Shown one piece after another: positions 43,664 through 52,276 of a DNA stretch of 64,000 bases (the first letter of the stretch is position 1; the number at the start of each line of letters is the position of its first letter). Source of the DNA: Stenotrophomonas sp. UBA2629. Lineage in GTDB: Bacteria > Pseudomonadota > Gammaproteobacteria > Xanthomonadales > Xanthomonadaceae. A program made the position numbers and the translations under genes. The notes beneath the pieces are model-generated. The model searched no databases and was not told where the DNA came from. It was given only the letters and a program-made list of their open reading frames with translations. The stretch lies in contig DEOB01000004.1 of NCBI GenBank assembly GCA_002359895.1, forward strand, positions 115,990 through 179,989, given 5' to 3'.

Positions 43664-43927
43664 ATGATCGACCTAGACGACCTTATCCAGCGCGCCATCG
43701 ACCCTTCATCCGTCAAGCTGGAAGGCACCCTCACCAATCCGCCCTCTTTCGGCGTTTACGTCATCGATTCCGATGACGGCAGCACCCATTTCCGCTTCGG
43801 CAACCACCCGGTACGCCAGCAGGAGCTGGAAGACAAGTTCGGCGGCTGCGAGCTGGAATACCTGTTCCTGTCGCGCGAAGACGCTGCCGCAATGGCCGCC
43901 GCACTCAACCGGCCAGAGAGCCTGTAA
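43664..43927 (+). CDS. Small 87-residue protein, function unknown
   Basis: The sequence starts MIDLDDLIQRAIDPSSVKLE, continues through SFGVYVIDSDDGSTHFRFGN and ends in LFLSREDAAAMAAALNRPES. Acidic, no signal or membrane segment. The alternating strand/helix pattern suggests a small folded domain. It stands alone between the permease and hmp, with an inverted repeat 43 bp after its stop. Confidence 0.65.
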   Translation: MIDLDDLIQRAIDPSSVKLEGTLTNPPSFGVYVIDSDDGSTHFRFGNHPVRQQELEDKFGGCELEYLFLSREDAAAMAAALNRPESL

Positions 43928-43969
43928 CCCAAGGCCCGGATCTGCATTGATCCGCCCGTTCAGGCCACC

Positions 43970-43991
43970 GATTCTGCCCCTTGGCAGAATC
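43970..43991. promoter_or_regulatory. Perfect inverted repeat (9-bp arms) upstream of hmp
   Basis: GATTCTGCC and GGCAGAATC flank CCTT. It lies 43 bp after the 87-residue gene and 109 bp before hmp. There is no U-tract, so it may be an operator for hmp or a weak terminator. It does not match the NsrR consensus I know. Confidence 0.5.
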
Positions 43992-44099
43992 CAGGCTGTA
44001 CCAATCCGGCGACATGCACGGCCACTTGATATTGGTCAGTGAAGCACCCGCCCAAAACATGGATTGATAGCGGCAACCCTCACAAGGAAGCCCTTCACC

Positions 44100-45281
44100 A
44101 TGTTGACTGCAACCCAACGCGACCTCATCAAAGCCACCGTTCCCCTGCTGGAAACCGGTGGCGAAGCACTGACCAAGCATTTCTACGGCCTGATGCTGAC
44201 CGAGAGCGACGTCGCGCGCCCGCTGTTCAACCCCGTGCACCAAGCCACCGGCGACCAGCCGCGTGCGCTGGCCAACTCGGTGCTGATGTACGCCAAGAAC
44301 ATCGAGCGGCTGGAAGCACTGGGCCCGCTGGTGGGCCAGATCGTCGCCAAGCACGTCGCCCTGCAGATCCTGCCGGAGCACTACCCCATCGTCGGCCACT
44401 ACCTGCTGCGCGCCATCCGCGAGGTGCTGGGGCCGGACATCGCCACCGACGAGATCATCGAGGCCTGGGGTGCGGCCTACCAGGCGCTGGCGGACATCCT
44501 CATCGGCGCCGAAGAGGCCGTCTATGCCGCCAACGAAAAAGCACCGGGTGGCTGGCGCGGCGGACGTGACTTCCGCGTGGCCGACAAGGTCGCCGAGAGC
44601 GCGGAAATCACCTCCTTCCACTTTGTGCCGGCAGACGGCGGCGCGGTGGTGGATTTCCAGCCGGGCCAGTACATCGGCATGAAGCTGCTCATCGACGGGC
44701 AGGAAGTGCGCCGCAACTACTCGTTGTCGCGCGCGGCCGATGGCGTGGGCTACCGCATCAGCGTCAAGCGCGAATCGCACGGCAAGGTGTCCAACCATCT
44801 GCATGACAACGTGCAGGTCGGCGACACGGTGGAACTGTTCGCCCCGGCCGGTGATTTCACCCTGGTTGCCGGTGAGCGCCCGGTCGCCTTCATCAGTGGC
44901 GGCGTCGGCATCACGCCGACCCTGCCGATGCTGGAACAAGCACTGGCCAGCGGCCGCGAAGTGCATTTCATCCACTGCGCCCGCAACGGCCAGGTGCATG
45001 CGTTCCGCGACTACATCGCACAGAAGCAGGCACAGCACCCGCAGCTTCGCAGCTACACCTGCTACAGCGAAGCACTGCCGGGCGATACCGCCGACGCCGA
45101 AGGCTTCCTGAGCCGCGAGCTGCTGGAACAGTGGCTGCCGGATGCCGCCGAGATGGACGCCTACTTCCTGGGGCCCAAGCCGTTCATGGCACAGGTGAAG
45201 AAGCTGCTGCGCGACGTCGGCGTACCCGACGCGCAGAGCCGTTACGAGTTCTTTGGTCCGGCCGCCGCATTGGAAGCCTGA
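44100..45281 (+). CDS. hmp: Flavohaemoglobin (nitric oxide dioxygenase)
   Basis: 393 residues from MLTATQRDLIKATVPLLETG with AAGGAAG upstream. The globin domain (1-140) has Tyr29, Gln53 and the proximal His85 at the same numbers as E. coli Hmp. The FAD domain has RNYSLSRA, and the NAD domain has FISGGVGITPTLPMLEQAL and YFLGPKPFMAQVK. It detoxifies NO to nitrate with NAD(P)H and O2. Single-gene unit with a strong terminator. Confidence 0.97.
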   Translation: MLTATQRDLIKATVPLLETGGEALTKHFYGLMLTESDVARPLFNPVHQATGDQPRALANSVLMYAKNIERLEALGPLVGQIVAKHVALQILPEHYPIVGHYLLRAIREVLGPDIATDEIIEAWGAAYQALADILIGAEEAVYAANEKAPGGWRGGRDFRVADKVAESAEITSFHFVPADGGAVVDFQPGQYIGMKLLIDGQEVRRNYSLSRAADGVGYRISVKRESHGKVSNHLHDNVQVGDTVELFAPAGDFTLVAGERPVAFISGGVGITPTLPMLEQALASGREVHFIHCARNGQVHAFRDYIAQKQAQHPQLRSYTCYSEALPGDTADAEGFLSRELLEQWLPDAAEMDAYFLGPKPFMAQVKKLLRDVGVPDAQSRYEFFGPAAALEA

Positions 45282-45316
45282 TCCAAGCGCTGTTGTAGAA
45301 GTGTGTTGAGGTAGAG

Positions 45317-45350
45317 AAGGCCGGTGGGCAACCACCGGCCTTTTTCTTTG
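45317..45350 (+). terminator. Intrinsic terminator of hmp
   Basis: AAGGCCGGTGG and CCACCGGCCTT form an 11-bp perfect stem around GCAA, then TTTCTTTG. The rest of the 334-bp gap to the DUF1761 gene shows no gene. Confidence 0.93.
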
Positions 45351-45615
45351 TTCCGATGCCGCCACAGCTACAGCCACAGCTGCGCGGCGGCGGCCGGTTC
45401 GTCTGCGCAGACCTGGAAAGCCCTGCATCGCGTCGTTGACAGCCCTGCGCTCCAGGCCCGGTACTCACCACCCAAAGCCGGCAGATACGCCCGCACCGCG
45501 ACGCGGTCGATGCATCCAATGCGGCCCGCACGATGCCACTTCACGGCCGCGACGGTTATCGGCCTGCAGGATGGTTAGGATGCAGCCACCATCCACGCGC
45601 TTCGAGGGGAAACGC

Positions 45616-45996
45616 ATGAACGTATACGCCGTAGTGCTTGCTGCCGTGTCCAGCTTTCTATTGGGCGGGCTGTGGTATTCGCCGGTGCTGTTTGGCCGGG
45701 CATGGAACCGTGAAAACGGCGGTGAGGTGCCGCAGGGGCATCCTGCCAAGGTATTCGGTGTCAGCTTTGTGTTTTCGTTGGTGGCCGCGTTTGCGTTCGC
45801 CTGGTGGCTTGGCCCGATGCCGGAACTGCGCAAGGCGCTGTTGTGCGGTTTGGTGGTGGGCTTTGGCATGGTGGCGGCCAGTTTTGGCATCAACTACCAG
45901 TTCGCGCAGCGCAGCGCGAAGTTGTGGGCAATCGATGGCGGTTACCACACGGTGCAGTTCGTGCTGTTCGGTTTGATTCTGGGGCTGTGGCACTAG
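45616..45996 (+). CDS. DUF1761 family membrane protein
   Basis: 126 residues from MNVYAVVLAAVSSFLLGGLW with GAGGGG upstream. Four hydrophobic helices and the family features GGLWYSPVLFGRAWNRENG and YQFAQRSAKLWAIDGGYHTV. DUF1761 members are small inner-membrane proteins of unknown function. The repeat complex at 46.0 kb begins right after its stop. Confidence 0.88.
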   Translation: MNVYAVVLAAVSSFLLGGLWYSPVLFGRAWNRENGGEVPQGHPAKVFGVSFVFSLVAAFAFAWWLGPMPELRKALLCGLVVGFGMVAASFGINYQFAQRSAKLWAIDGGYHTVQFVLFGLILGLWH

Positions 45997-46009
45997 GCAG
46001 GCACGCGGC

Positions 46010-46640
46010 GGCTTTTGCTGCTGCCTTTGCTGCTGCCTTTGCTGCTGCTTTTGACTTACCGGGTTCCCTTCCGTAGCGACGGAGCTGACGGACAAGACCC
46101 CGCATGGGGCGACGTGCAGGACGCACGTCGTTTTTCGACGAGACAGGGACGTCTCGTCGAAAAATCCCGGCAGCGCAGTGGACCTGCGATGCGCCGCATC
46201 GCGGGCGCGGAGGCAGGGCGTGCTTTCTTTTGGTTAGCTTTTCTTTGCACGAGCAAAGAAAAGTAACTCGCTCCCCGAAGGGGAGTGAAAGCACTTGATG
46301 CTGCTCTTTCTTGCAACTCCTAAAGCCAAAACAAGGGCAAGAGCTTTCGCCCCCCCTGAAGGGGTGCGAGCGCACCTTTCTTTGCTTGTGCAAAGAAACG
46401 TGGCCCAAAGAAAGCACACCCTGCCTACGCGCCTTCCGCGCTATGCGCTCCAGGTCCACTACGCTGGCAGGATTTTTCGACGAGACGTCCCTGTCTCGTC
46501 GAAAAACGACGTGCGTCCTGCACGTCGCCCCATACGGGGTCTTGTCCGCCAGCTCCGTCGCTGCGGAAGGGAACCCGGCAAGTCAAAAGCCAGAGCCAGA
46601 GCCAGAGCCAGAGCAACAACAAAAGCAAAAGCTCGCGGCT
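46010..46640. repeat. Inverted pair of ~260-bp structured repeat elements flanked by hexamer arrays
   Basis: Copy 1 (46053 to about 46310) and copy 2 (about 46330 to 46584, reverse complement) are nearly identical over the outer ~140 bp and similar inward. Each begins GACTTRCCGGGTTCCC. Each has a 14-bp hairpin (TTTTTCGACGAGAC and its complement; 46131-46164 and 46473-46506). Each has a second hairpin (TTTTCTTTGC-ACGA-GCAAAGAAAA at 46239-46262, shorter in copy 2) and a CCCC/GGGG hairpin. Outside each copy is a GCTKBT-type hexamer array (46010-46052; 46585-46640). The 732-bp gap 45997-46728 holds no supported gene. Confidence 0.85.
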
Positions 46641-46728
46641 CACTACTCAAGGCTATCGGCCCACTACTGGCAACCGCTGAAAGCTGAAAGCCACACAGCA
46701 ACCCTGGTGCTTCAACTATGACGAGTGA

Positions 46729-47154
46729 TCAAACCAGGTTCGACAACAACCAGCGCTCAACCGTCACCACCGGCCCCAACTTGGGCGGCACCACCAACGA
46801 CAACGCCCGCGTGAATGCATCCGCCTGCCGGATGAAACCCTGACGCGCAATCCGCTGCGCCTGCTGCACCGTCGACTGCTGCCGACGCAACTGCACGATC
46901 TGCACCGATGGCCGGCCTGGCGGCGCGAACTTCTGATAGCGGCGCAGCTCATCAGCCACCAGGCCCACATCCACATCACTCTGCGCGAATGCCTGCCCGG
47001 CTTGAAGCAACTGCTCCAATGCCTGACCTGCAGCAGTCAAGGCCTCACCTTCCGAAAACAGCACATGCTCTGCAACCGAGGCCAGTGCAGAATCGCGCTG
47101 CTGCAGACGCTGCAGATGCTGCGCCCAAGGAAAGGTAGCGGTGAAATTGGCCAT
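46729..47154 (-). CDS. Hypothetical cytoplasmic protein
   Basis: 141 residues from MANFTATFPWAQHLQRLQQR. Mostly helical with Gln/Ala-rich stretches, no signal or membrane segment. The segment DELRRYQKFAPPGRPSVQIV is the most distinctive. I do not recognise the family. It is isolated between two repeat blocks. Confidence 0.6.
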   Translation of the reverse strand: MANFTATFPWAQHLQRLQQRDSALASVAEHVLFSEGEALTAAGQALEQLLQAGQAFAQSDVDVGLVADELRRYQKFAPPGRPSVQIVQLRRQQSTVQQAQRIARQGFIRQADAFTRALSLVVPPKLGPVVTVERWLLSNLV

Positions 47155-47233
47155 GGTTGCAGGAAGCATTGAGAAGGCCGCGAACTTTACGTGGTGGGCG
47201 TTCAGGGCACCAGCCGCATAGCGTTCAGCGCCT

Positions 47234-47433
47234 GCCCTCACCCCAACCCCTCTCCCGTACACGGGAGAGGGGCTCAGTACTCTTCAAGCTCAAGCATTCT
47301 CTGCAAGCGCGGCCTTAAAGCCCCTCTCCCGTACACGGGCGAGGGGCTCGGTACTCTTCAAGCTCAAGCACTCTCTGCAAGCACGGTCTTAAAGCCCCTC
47401 TCCCGTGTACGGGAGAGGGGTTGGGGTGAGGGC
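47234..47433. repeat. Array of three family-1 palindromes with two ~74-bp direct repeats
   Basis: Palindromes at 47234-47272, 47321-47346 and 47395-47433 (CCCCTCTCCCG / CGGGAGAGGGG). Between them a ~48-bp spacer occurs twice (CTCAGTACTCTTCAAGCTCA start, TTAAAG end). The outer edges are inverted: GCCCTCACCCCAA on the left and TTGGGGTGAGGGC on the right, so the whole array is one large palindrome. It fills most of the 344-bp gap before dinG's 3' end. Confidence 0.85.
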
Positions 47434-47498
47434 AGTTTTTCGCTACAAACTCACCCAAAAAGCACGCGCACACCCGACAAAAACAGCCGGCTCATTCC

Positions 47499-49598
47499 TC
47501 AACCAATCACGCGCTTGAACGGCGGCAGCGAATCGATGATGCGCTTGCCGTAACGCCGCGTCAGCAGGCGCGAATCCAGAATGATCACCCGCCCGGTGTC
47601 GGTGGAGGTACGAATCAAGCGACCTGAAAACTGCGTCAACGTGCGCAGTGCATGCGGTATGGCAATCAGGTTGAACGAGTTCAATCCGCGGCTTTCAAAC
47701 CACTCGCTCAGAGTGGATGTCTGCGGATCGGTCGGCACCGCGAACGGCACCTGGGTGATGACCACCGTGGTGCAGGCCTCGCCCGGCAGGTCCAAGCCTT
47801 CGCCAAACGAGTTGAGCCCGAACAACACTGAGCCTTCACCAGCAGCGGTGCGTTTGAGGTGCTCGTCGATCATCTTCTGCTTGGCGCTTTCGCCCTGCAC
47901 CAGCACCTTTTTGCGCAATGTGGCCGGCATCAGCTCGGCCACTTTTTCCATCTTCCAGCGTGAGGTGAACAGCACGATGCTGCCCTTCTCCCAATCCAGT
48001 TCTGCTGCCAGATACTTGGCCACTTCCTTGGGATGACCTTCACGGTCGTCCGGCGTCACCGGAAATTTCGGGACGATCAGCTCGGCCTGATTCGGCAGGT
48101 CGAACGGTGAGGCCAGCGACACCATTTCCGCTTCTTCGGGGATGCCGTTGTCGATGGCCAGCGATTGAAAATCACCGCCGCCGGTGAGCGTGGCCGAGGT
48201 CATCACCACCGAGTTCACTTCGTCCCACAACAGCTTGCGCAGCACCATCGCCGCCGACACCGGCGAGCAATGCAGGATGTAGTCGCCCTCGCGCGACAAG
48301 GTCACCCAGCGCGCGATCGGCGGCTGGCCTTCCTTGTCCTCGCGCCGCCAACCGGCCCACAGGTTGTACTGCTGCTCGATCATTTCCAACGCCATGCCCA
48401 AGTTGCGCTGCAGGCGCTCATGGCCAGCGTCCTCCGGCTTGCCCTTGGCAACCAGCGATGTGGCCGCCGTCGCCCAGTTGAGCAGGCTGCGGGTTTCATC
48501 GGCCAGCACTTCGATGGGCTGACGCCATGCGTCCGGCAAGCGACCGTTGGCGGCGCGCCACATCGGTTCACGGTCGTCCGGTTGCGGAATCCACACGTTG
48601 GCGATGTCGTCGCGGAAGCTCTTGAGCAGCTTGCTCACGCGCGCAGCGACTTCGACGGCTTCATTGGGCAACAGGTTGCCGATCTTGTCCTTGTCCACCG
48701 CGCGGTAGGCGCCGGCGATCAGAATCTGCAGGCGGCCGGTGCGCTTGGCCATGTCGTCCAGCGGCAGATTTGCGGCGCCCTGGTCGATGGCGACATTGCC
48801 GATGTGGTGGCCTTCGTCCAGCACCAGCAGCATTTCGCCAGGCGGCGCGATCAGTGGTTGGCCGCTGTCGCTTTCGCCGATGGACAGCGCCGACAACAAC
48901 AACGCGTGGTTGGTCACCACAATCTGCGCATCGCGCACCTCGGTACGCGCACGCAGCACCGGGCATTGCGCCGAGTACGCGCAGCGGCGGCCGGCGCAGG
49001 CCGAGGCCGGCGTGGTAATGCGCATGCGCAGCGTGGTCGAAACGGTTTCCGGCGCGTTGTCCAGGTCGCCATTCCAGCGGCCTTCGATGAAAGCCTTGGT
49101 GAGCTTCTCGGCCACATCCATTTCAATCGGCGCCAAGGGCCGGTCGTAGAGCTGTACGTCGTCGCCGAACATGCCCTCCTGCGCGCCCTGCCCTTGCGCT
49201 TCGGCGGCATTGCGCGTGCACAGGTAGCGGGTGCGGCCCTTGGCCAAGGCCACCGTGGCCTGCAGCCCGGTGGATTTGAGGAAGTTGGGGATGTCGCGCT
49301 CAACCAGCTGCGACTGCAGCGCCACTGTGCCGGTGCTGATGACCAGCTTTTTCTTGCTGGCCAAGGCAATGGGCACGCCGGCGGTGAGGTAGCCCAGGCT
49401 CTTGCCGACGCCGGTGGGCGCTTCCACCACGCCCACGCCGCCGGTGGCCAGCGCGCGCGACACCACGCCGATCATCTGGCTCTGCGAACGGCGTGTGCTG
49501 AAGCCCGGCGTGTTGGCCTGCAGCTTGGTGTAAGCATCACGAATGCCGGCCTTCAGTTCCTCGGTCAACGTCCGCGGTGCTTCTACTTTTTCGCTCAC
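47499..49598 (-). CDS. dinG: DinG-type ATP-dependent DNA helicase (XPD/Rad3 family)
   Basis: About 699 residues from a GTG preceded by AGG; an upstream GTG at 49643 is also open. Walker A is VEAPTGVGKSLGY, Walker B is VLDEGHHIG, and the later motifs are VMTSATLTGG and GLNSFGEGLDLPGE. Cysteines in RYLCTRNA and ACAGRRCAYSAQCPVL fit the four-Cys Fe-S cluster of DinG/XPD helicases. A 5'-3' helicase that resolves R-loops and other structures in repair. Confidence 0.92.
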   Translation of the reverse strand: MSEKVEAPRTLTEELKAGIRDAYTKLQANTPGFSTRRSQSQMIGVVSRALATGGVGVVEAPTGVGKSLGYLTAGVPIALASKKKLVISTGTVALQSQLVERDIPNFLKSTGLQATVALAKGRTRYLCTRNAAEAQGQGAQEGMFGDDVQLYDRPLAPIEMDVAEKLTKAFIEGRWNGDLDNAPETVSTTLRMRITTPASACAGRRCAYSAQCPVLRARTEVRDAQIVVTNHALLLSALSIGESDSGQPLIAPPGEMLLVLDEGHHIGNVAIDQGAANLPLDDMAKRTGRLQILIAGAYRAVDKDKIGNLLPNEAVEVAARVSKLLKSFRDDIANVWIPQPDDREPMWRAANGRLPDAWRQPIEVLADETRSLLNWATAATSLVAKGKPEDAGHERLQRNLGMALEMIEQQYNLWAGWRREDKEGQPPIARWVTLSREGDYILHCSPVSAAMVLRKLLWDEVNSVVMTSATLTGGGDFQSLAIDNGIPEEAEMVSLASPFDLPNQAELIVPKFPVTPDDREGHPKEVAKYLAAELDWEKGSIVLFTSRWKMEKVAELMPATLRKKVLVQGESAKQKMIDEHLKRTAAGEGSVLFGLNSFGEGLDLPGEACTTVVITQVPFAVPTDPQTSTLSEWFESRGLNSFNLIAIPHALRTLTQFSGRLIRTSTDTGRVIILDSRLLTRRYGKRIIDSLPPFKRVIG

Positions 49599-49673
49599 GC
49601 CAACCTGCCACCTGCTCTCATCAAGACGGGCATTTTCCCACACCCGCCCGCATTCACCGAATGCGCTGGTGGC

Positions 49674-50030
49674 TCAGGCTTTCCCTGCCGGCAACGGCCG
49701 CCGCAGGGCCTGCACCAGCGCCCAGGCCAGCAGGATGAAGCCGGCAGCTTCCAACAGCGACATGCCGAAGTGGCCGGCGCTCAACAGCGTATTCAGCCCA
49801 CGCAGGCCATCAAAGTTGTCGGCGGCGACAAACAACAACGGCAGCGCGCTCAGGCCGGCGCTTACCACCGCCGCCAGCATCAGCACACCCAGTCCGCCCA
49901 TGGCCACCGTGCGTGCACGGCTGCGTGGCGTATCCAGCAACATCACCAAGGCCACACCCAACGCGATCAGGATGGGCAGGCGATAGCCCACGGTTATCAA
50001 CAGATGCTGCAGCACTTCACTACTGTCCAT
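49674..50030 (-). CDS. Small membrane protein, function unknown
   Basis: 118 residues from MDSSEVLQHLLITVGYRLPI, with three to four hydrophobic helices (about 11-32, 42-68, 85-108). No family recognised. It starts 8 nt after the aroE stop and is likely cotranscribed with it. Confidence 0.7.
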   Translation of the reverse strand: MDSSEVLQHLLITVGYRLPILIALGVALVMLLDTPRSRARTVAMGGLGVLMLAAVVSAGLSALPLLFVAADNFDGLRGLNTLLSAGHFGMSLLEAAGFILLAWALVQALRRPLPAGKA

Positions 50031-50038
50031 GCCGGCGC

Positions 50039-50887
50039 TCAGTCCGCGGTGACCAGCAGCGCGTCACGACCGCGCAGCTCGGCATAGATGGCATCGGTTT
50101 CCGGGCGCATGCCATGCCACAGCTGGAAGCTCTCGGCGGCCTGTTCAACCAGCATGCCCAGCCCATCAAAACTGTTGCGGCAGCCGGCCGCACGCGCCCA
50201 CGCAAGGAACGGGATGGCTGCCTCGCCGTAATTCAGGTCCACCGCTGTGGTCATGCTGTTGACCAGCGACAGCGGCAGGTTGAAGCCATCCTGCCCGCCG
50301 CGTGCGGCCGAGGTGGCATTGATGATCAGCTCGAAATCACCCTGCTCACGCAGCGCTTCCCAGTAGGCGGAAATGGCGCGGCCCGGCTCGCTCATCGCAT
50401 CGACCAGCGCATCGGCGCGCTCGGGCGAGCGGTTGACCACGATCAGCTCCAGGATGCCGGCGTCCAACAGCGCCGGTGCCACACCCCGCGCGGCGCCACC
50501 GGCACCCAGCAGCAGCACACGGCGGCCGCGCAGGTCCAGCCCGTGGCGACCGGTGAGGTCACGCACCAGGCCGATGCCGTCGGTGTTGTCGCCATGCCAA
50601 CGCTCGCCCTTGCGCAGCAGCGTATTGACCGCGCCGGCCCGCTGCGCACGCGAGGTGGTGGTGGTACACAGCGCGAACGCGGCCTCTTTGTGCGGCAAGG
50701 TCACGTTGGCACCCACACCGCCATCGGCAGCAAACGCCTCCAAGGCGGTGGCAAATCCTTCTGGTGATGCCTCAATGGCGCGGTAATCCACGTTGATGCC
50801 ATGCGCCTTGCCGAACGCGGACTGGATGCGTGGCGACTGCGAATGGGCAATGGGCTGGCCGAATACGGCGTAGCGGGGAGCGCTCAT
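50039..50887 (-). CDS. aroE: Shikimate dehydrogenase
   Basis: 282 residues from MSAPRYAVFGQPIAHSQSPR. Catalytic Lys is in GVGANVTLPHKEAAF, Asp in NTDGIGLVRDL, and the NADP loop is LLLGAGGAARGV followed by VVNRSPERADAL. It reduces 3-dehydroshikimate to shikimate in aromatic amino-acid synthesis. Divergent from the PD40 gene. Confidence 0.96.
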   Translation of the reverse strand: MSAPRYAVFGQPIAHSQSPRIQSAFGKAHGINVDYRAIEASPEGFATALEAFAADGGVGANVTLPHKEAAFALCTTTTSRAQRAGAVNTLLRKGERWHGDNTDGIGLVRDLTGRHGLDLRGRRVLLLGAGGAARGVAPALLDAGILELIVVNRSPERADALVDAMSEPGRAISAYWEALREQGDFELIINATSAARGGQDGFNLPLSLVNSMTTAVDLNYGEAAIPFLAWARAAGCRNSFDGLGMLVEQAAESFQLWHGMRPETDAIYAELRGRDALLVTAD

Positions 50888-50939
50888 GGGGATCCTTTGC
50901 ATGACCTAGACTGGACGCGACCTTGCCTGCGGAATCTTC

Positions 50940-51818
50940 ATGCGGACCCGACCACTGCTGCTCGCGCTGACTGCGAGTCTACTCTGTAGCCCGGTTGCCT
51001 CGGCGCTTTCCGAATTCGGCATTGAAGGCATGGGCATGGTTTCCACCCGCGCCGACGAGCTGCGCGGCACGGTCAGCGCCGATGGCCGGCGCATCCTCTG
51101 GGCCAGCAACCGGGAAGGCGGCGCTGGCGGCTGGGATCTGTGGCAGGCCACCTTGCAGGACAAGCGCTGGATGCAGCCGCAGCCGCTTTCACTGAACACC
51201 GCCGCCGACGAGGTGGACCCGTTCCTCAGTGCCGATGGCCACTGGCTGTACTTCGCCTCCAACCGCAAGGGCGGGCGGGGTGGGTTTGACCTGTACCGGG
51301 CGCCGCTGGCCAGCAATGGTGACATCGGCGCGCCGCAGCTGCTGGCCGGCCCCCTCAACGGCCGGCAGGATGAGCGTTCGCCGGCAGTGGCCGATGATGG
51401 TCCTCTGCTGTTTTCCAGCAACCGCAGCGGCGGCACAGGCGGCTGGGATCTATGGGCAGCAGCACGTGACGGCGATGGCTTTGCTGCACCCGTCGCGCTA
51501 CCCGGCATCAATACCGCTGCCGATGAAGTGGACGGCAGTTGGCTGGGCGGAGGTCGCGCGTTGGTGTTTGCCCGCACCAACGCGGGCGGCGGTGCCCAGC
51601 TGTGGGTTTCGCAATGCCGTCAGGGGCAATGGGGCCAAGCGGCCCTGCTGCCGTTGTCATTCAATACCGAGGACAACGACACCCGCAGCGCGGTCATTGA
51701 CGCCAACAAGCCCGGCGAACTGGTGGTCAGCGGTAAAGCGCGGGCGCCGCGTGCCGGTGGCCTGGATCTGTACCGGATGAAGGCGCCAGCGGTGGACGGT
51801 AGCGACGACTGCCGCTGA
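50940..51818 (+). CDS. Exported PD40 (TolB-like) beta-propeller protein
   Basis: 292 residues with signal peptide MRTRPLLLALTASLLCSPVA. At least four PD40/WD40-like repeats are visible: GRRILWASNREGGAGGWDLW, HWLYFASNRKGGRGGFDLYR, GPLLFSSNRSGGTGGWDLWA and the later ALVFARTNAGGGAQLWVS. Probably periplasmic, in protein or glycan binding. No OmpA-like domain is fused. Confidence 0.85.
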   Translation: MRTRPLLLALTASLLCSPVASALSEFGIEGMGMVSTRADELRGTVSADGRRILWASNREGGAGGWDLWQATLQDKRWMQPQPLSLNTAADEVDPFLSADGHWLYFASNRKGGRGGFDLYRAPLASNGDIGAPQLLAGPLNGRQDERSPAVADDGPLLFSSNRSGGTGGWDLWAAARDGDGFAAPVALPGINTAADEVDGSWLGGGRALVFARTNAGGGAQLWVSQCRQGQWGQAALLPLSFNTEDNDTRSAVIDANKPGELVVSGKARAPRAGGLDLYRMKAPAVDGSDDCR

Positions 51819-51999
51819 TACCGCCAACCCTGCGTGAGACACCAAGGCCCAGGCCGGGCTTTCCCGACCCAAACCCGCTCCGGAAGAGACGCCGCAGCGG
51901 GCTGACGGCCACGCGTCGCGCTCGGCCGGACGATGATTGCCTTCATTGCTTACGGCGATGCGAACCCTGGCACGCCGGCCATCTGTTCAGAGGCAGGAT

Positions 52000-52275
52000 T
52001 CAGTTGCCGGCCAACAGTGCGGCGCGGCGCTTCTCATACTCCGCCTCGCCCAGCTGTCCGCGCTCTTTCAACTGATTCAACTCGCGCAGCTTGGCATCAA
52101 GCGCCGGCTGCGTCTGCGCTTCACGCTGCAGCCGCTCGGCGGCCGAATGCAACTCCGGCGGACGTCGCGAGGCGCGCACGATGGCCACGATCACCACGCC
52201 GATCAGTGCGGCAAAGGCCAACACGCCCAGCGTCCACACCACCCAGTTGTAACTCTCCATGCCGGGAACATTCAT
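52000..52275 (-). CDS. Small membrane protein with SHOCT-like C-terminus
   Basis: 91 residues. One membrane helix (WVVWTLGVLAFAALIGVVIV) is followed by a charged linker and a C-terminal LRELNQLKERGQLGEAEYEK motif typical of SHOCT domains. GAGG lies 7 nt before the ATG, inside the end of hemB, whose stop is 1 nt upstream, so the two are coupled. Confidence 0.8.
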   Translation of the reverse strand: MNVPGMESYNWVVWTLGVLAFAALIGVVIVAIVRASRRPPELHSAAERLQREAQTQPALDAKLRELNQLKERGQLGEAEYEKRRAALLAGN

Positions 52276-52276
52276 C

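Noticed and set aside
46295..46721. Several overlapping open frames of 60-145 codons in the 46-kb repeat block
   Set aside because: They lie inside the inverted repeat element, change with the hairpins, have no RBS and give low-complexity translations.
47234..47433. Possible CRISPR array
   Set aside because: The repeats are palindromic hairpins and the spacers between them are themselves direct repeats. There are only three units and no cas genes.
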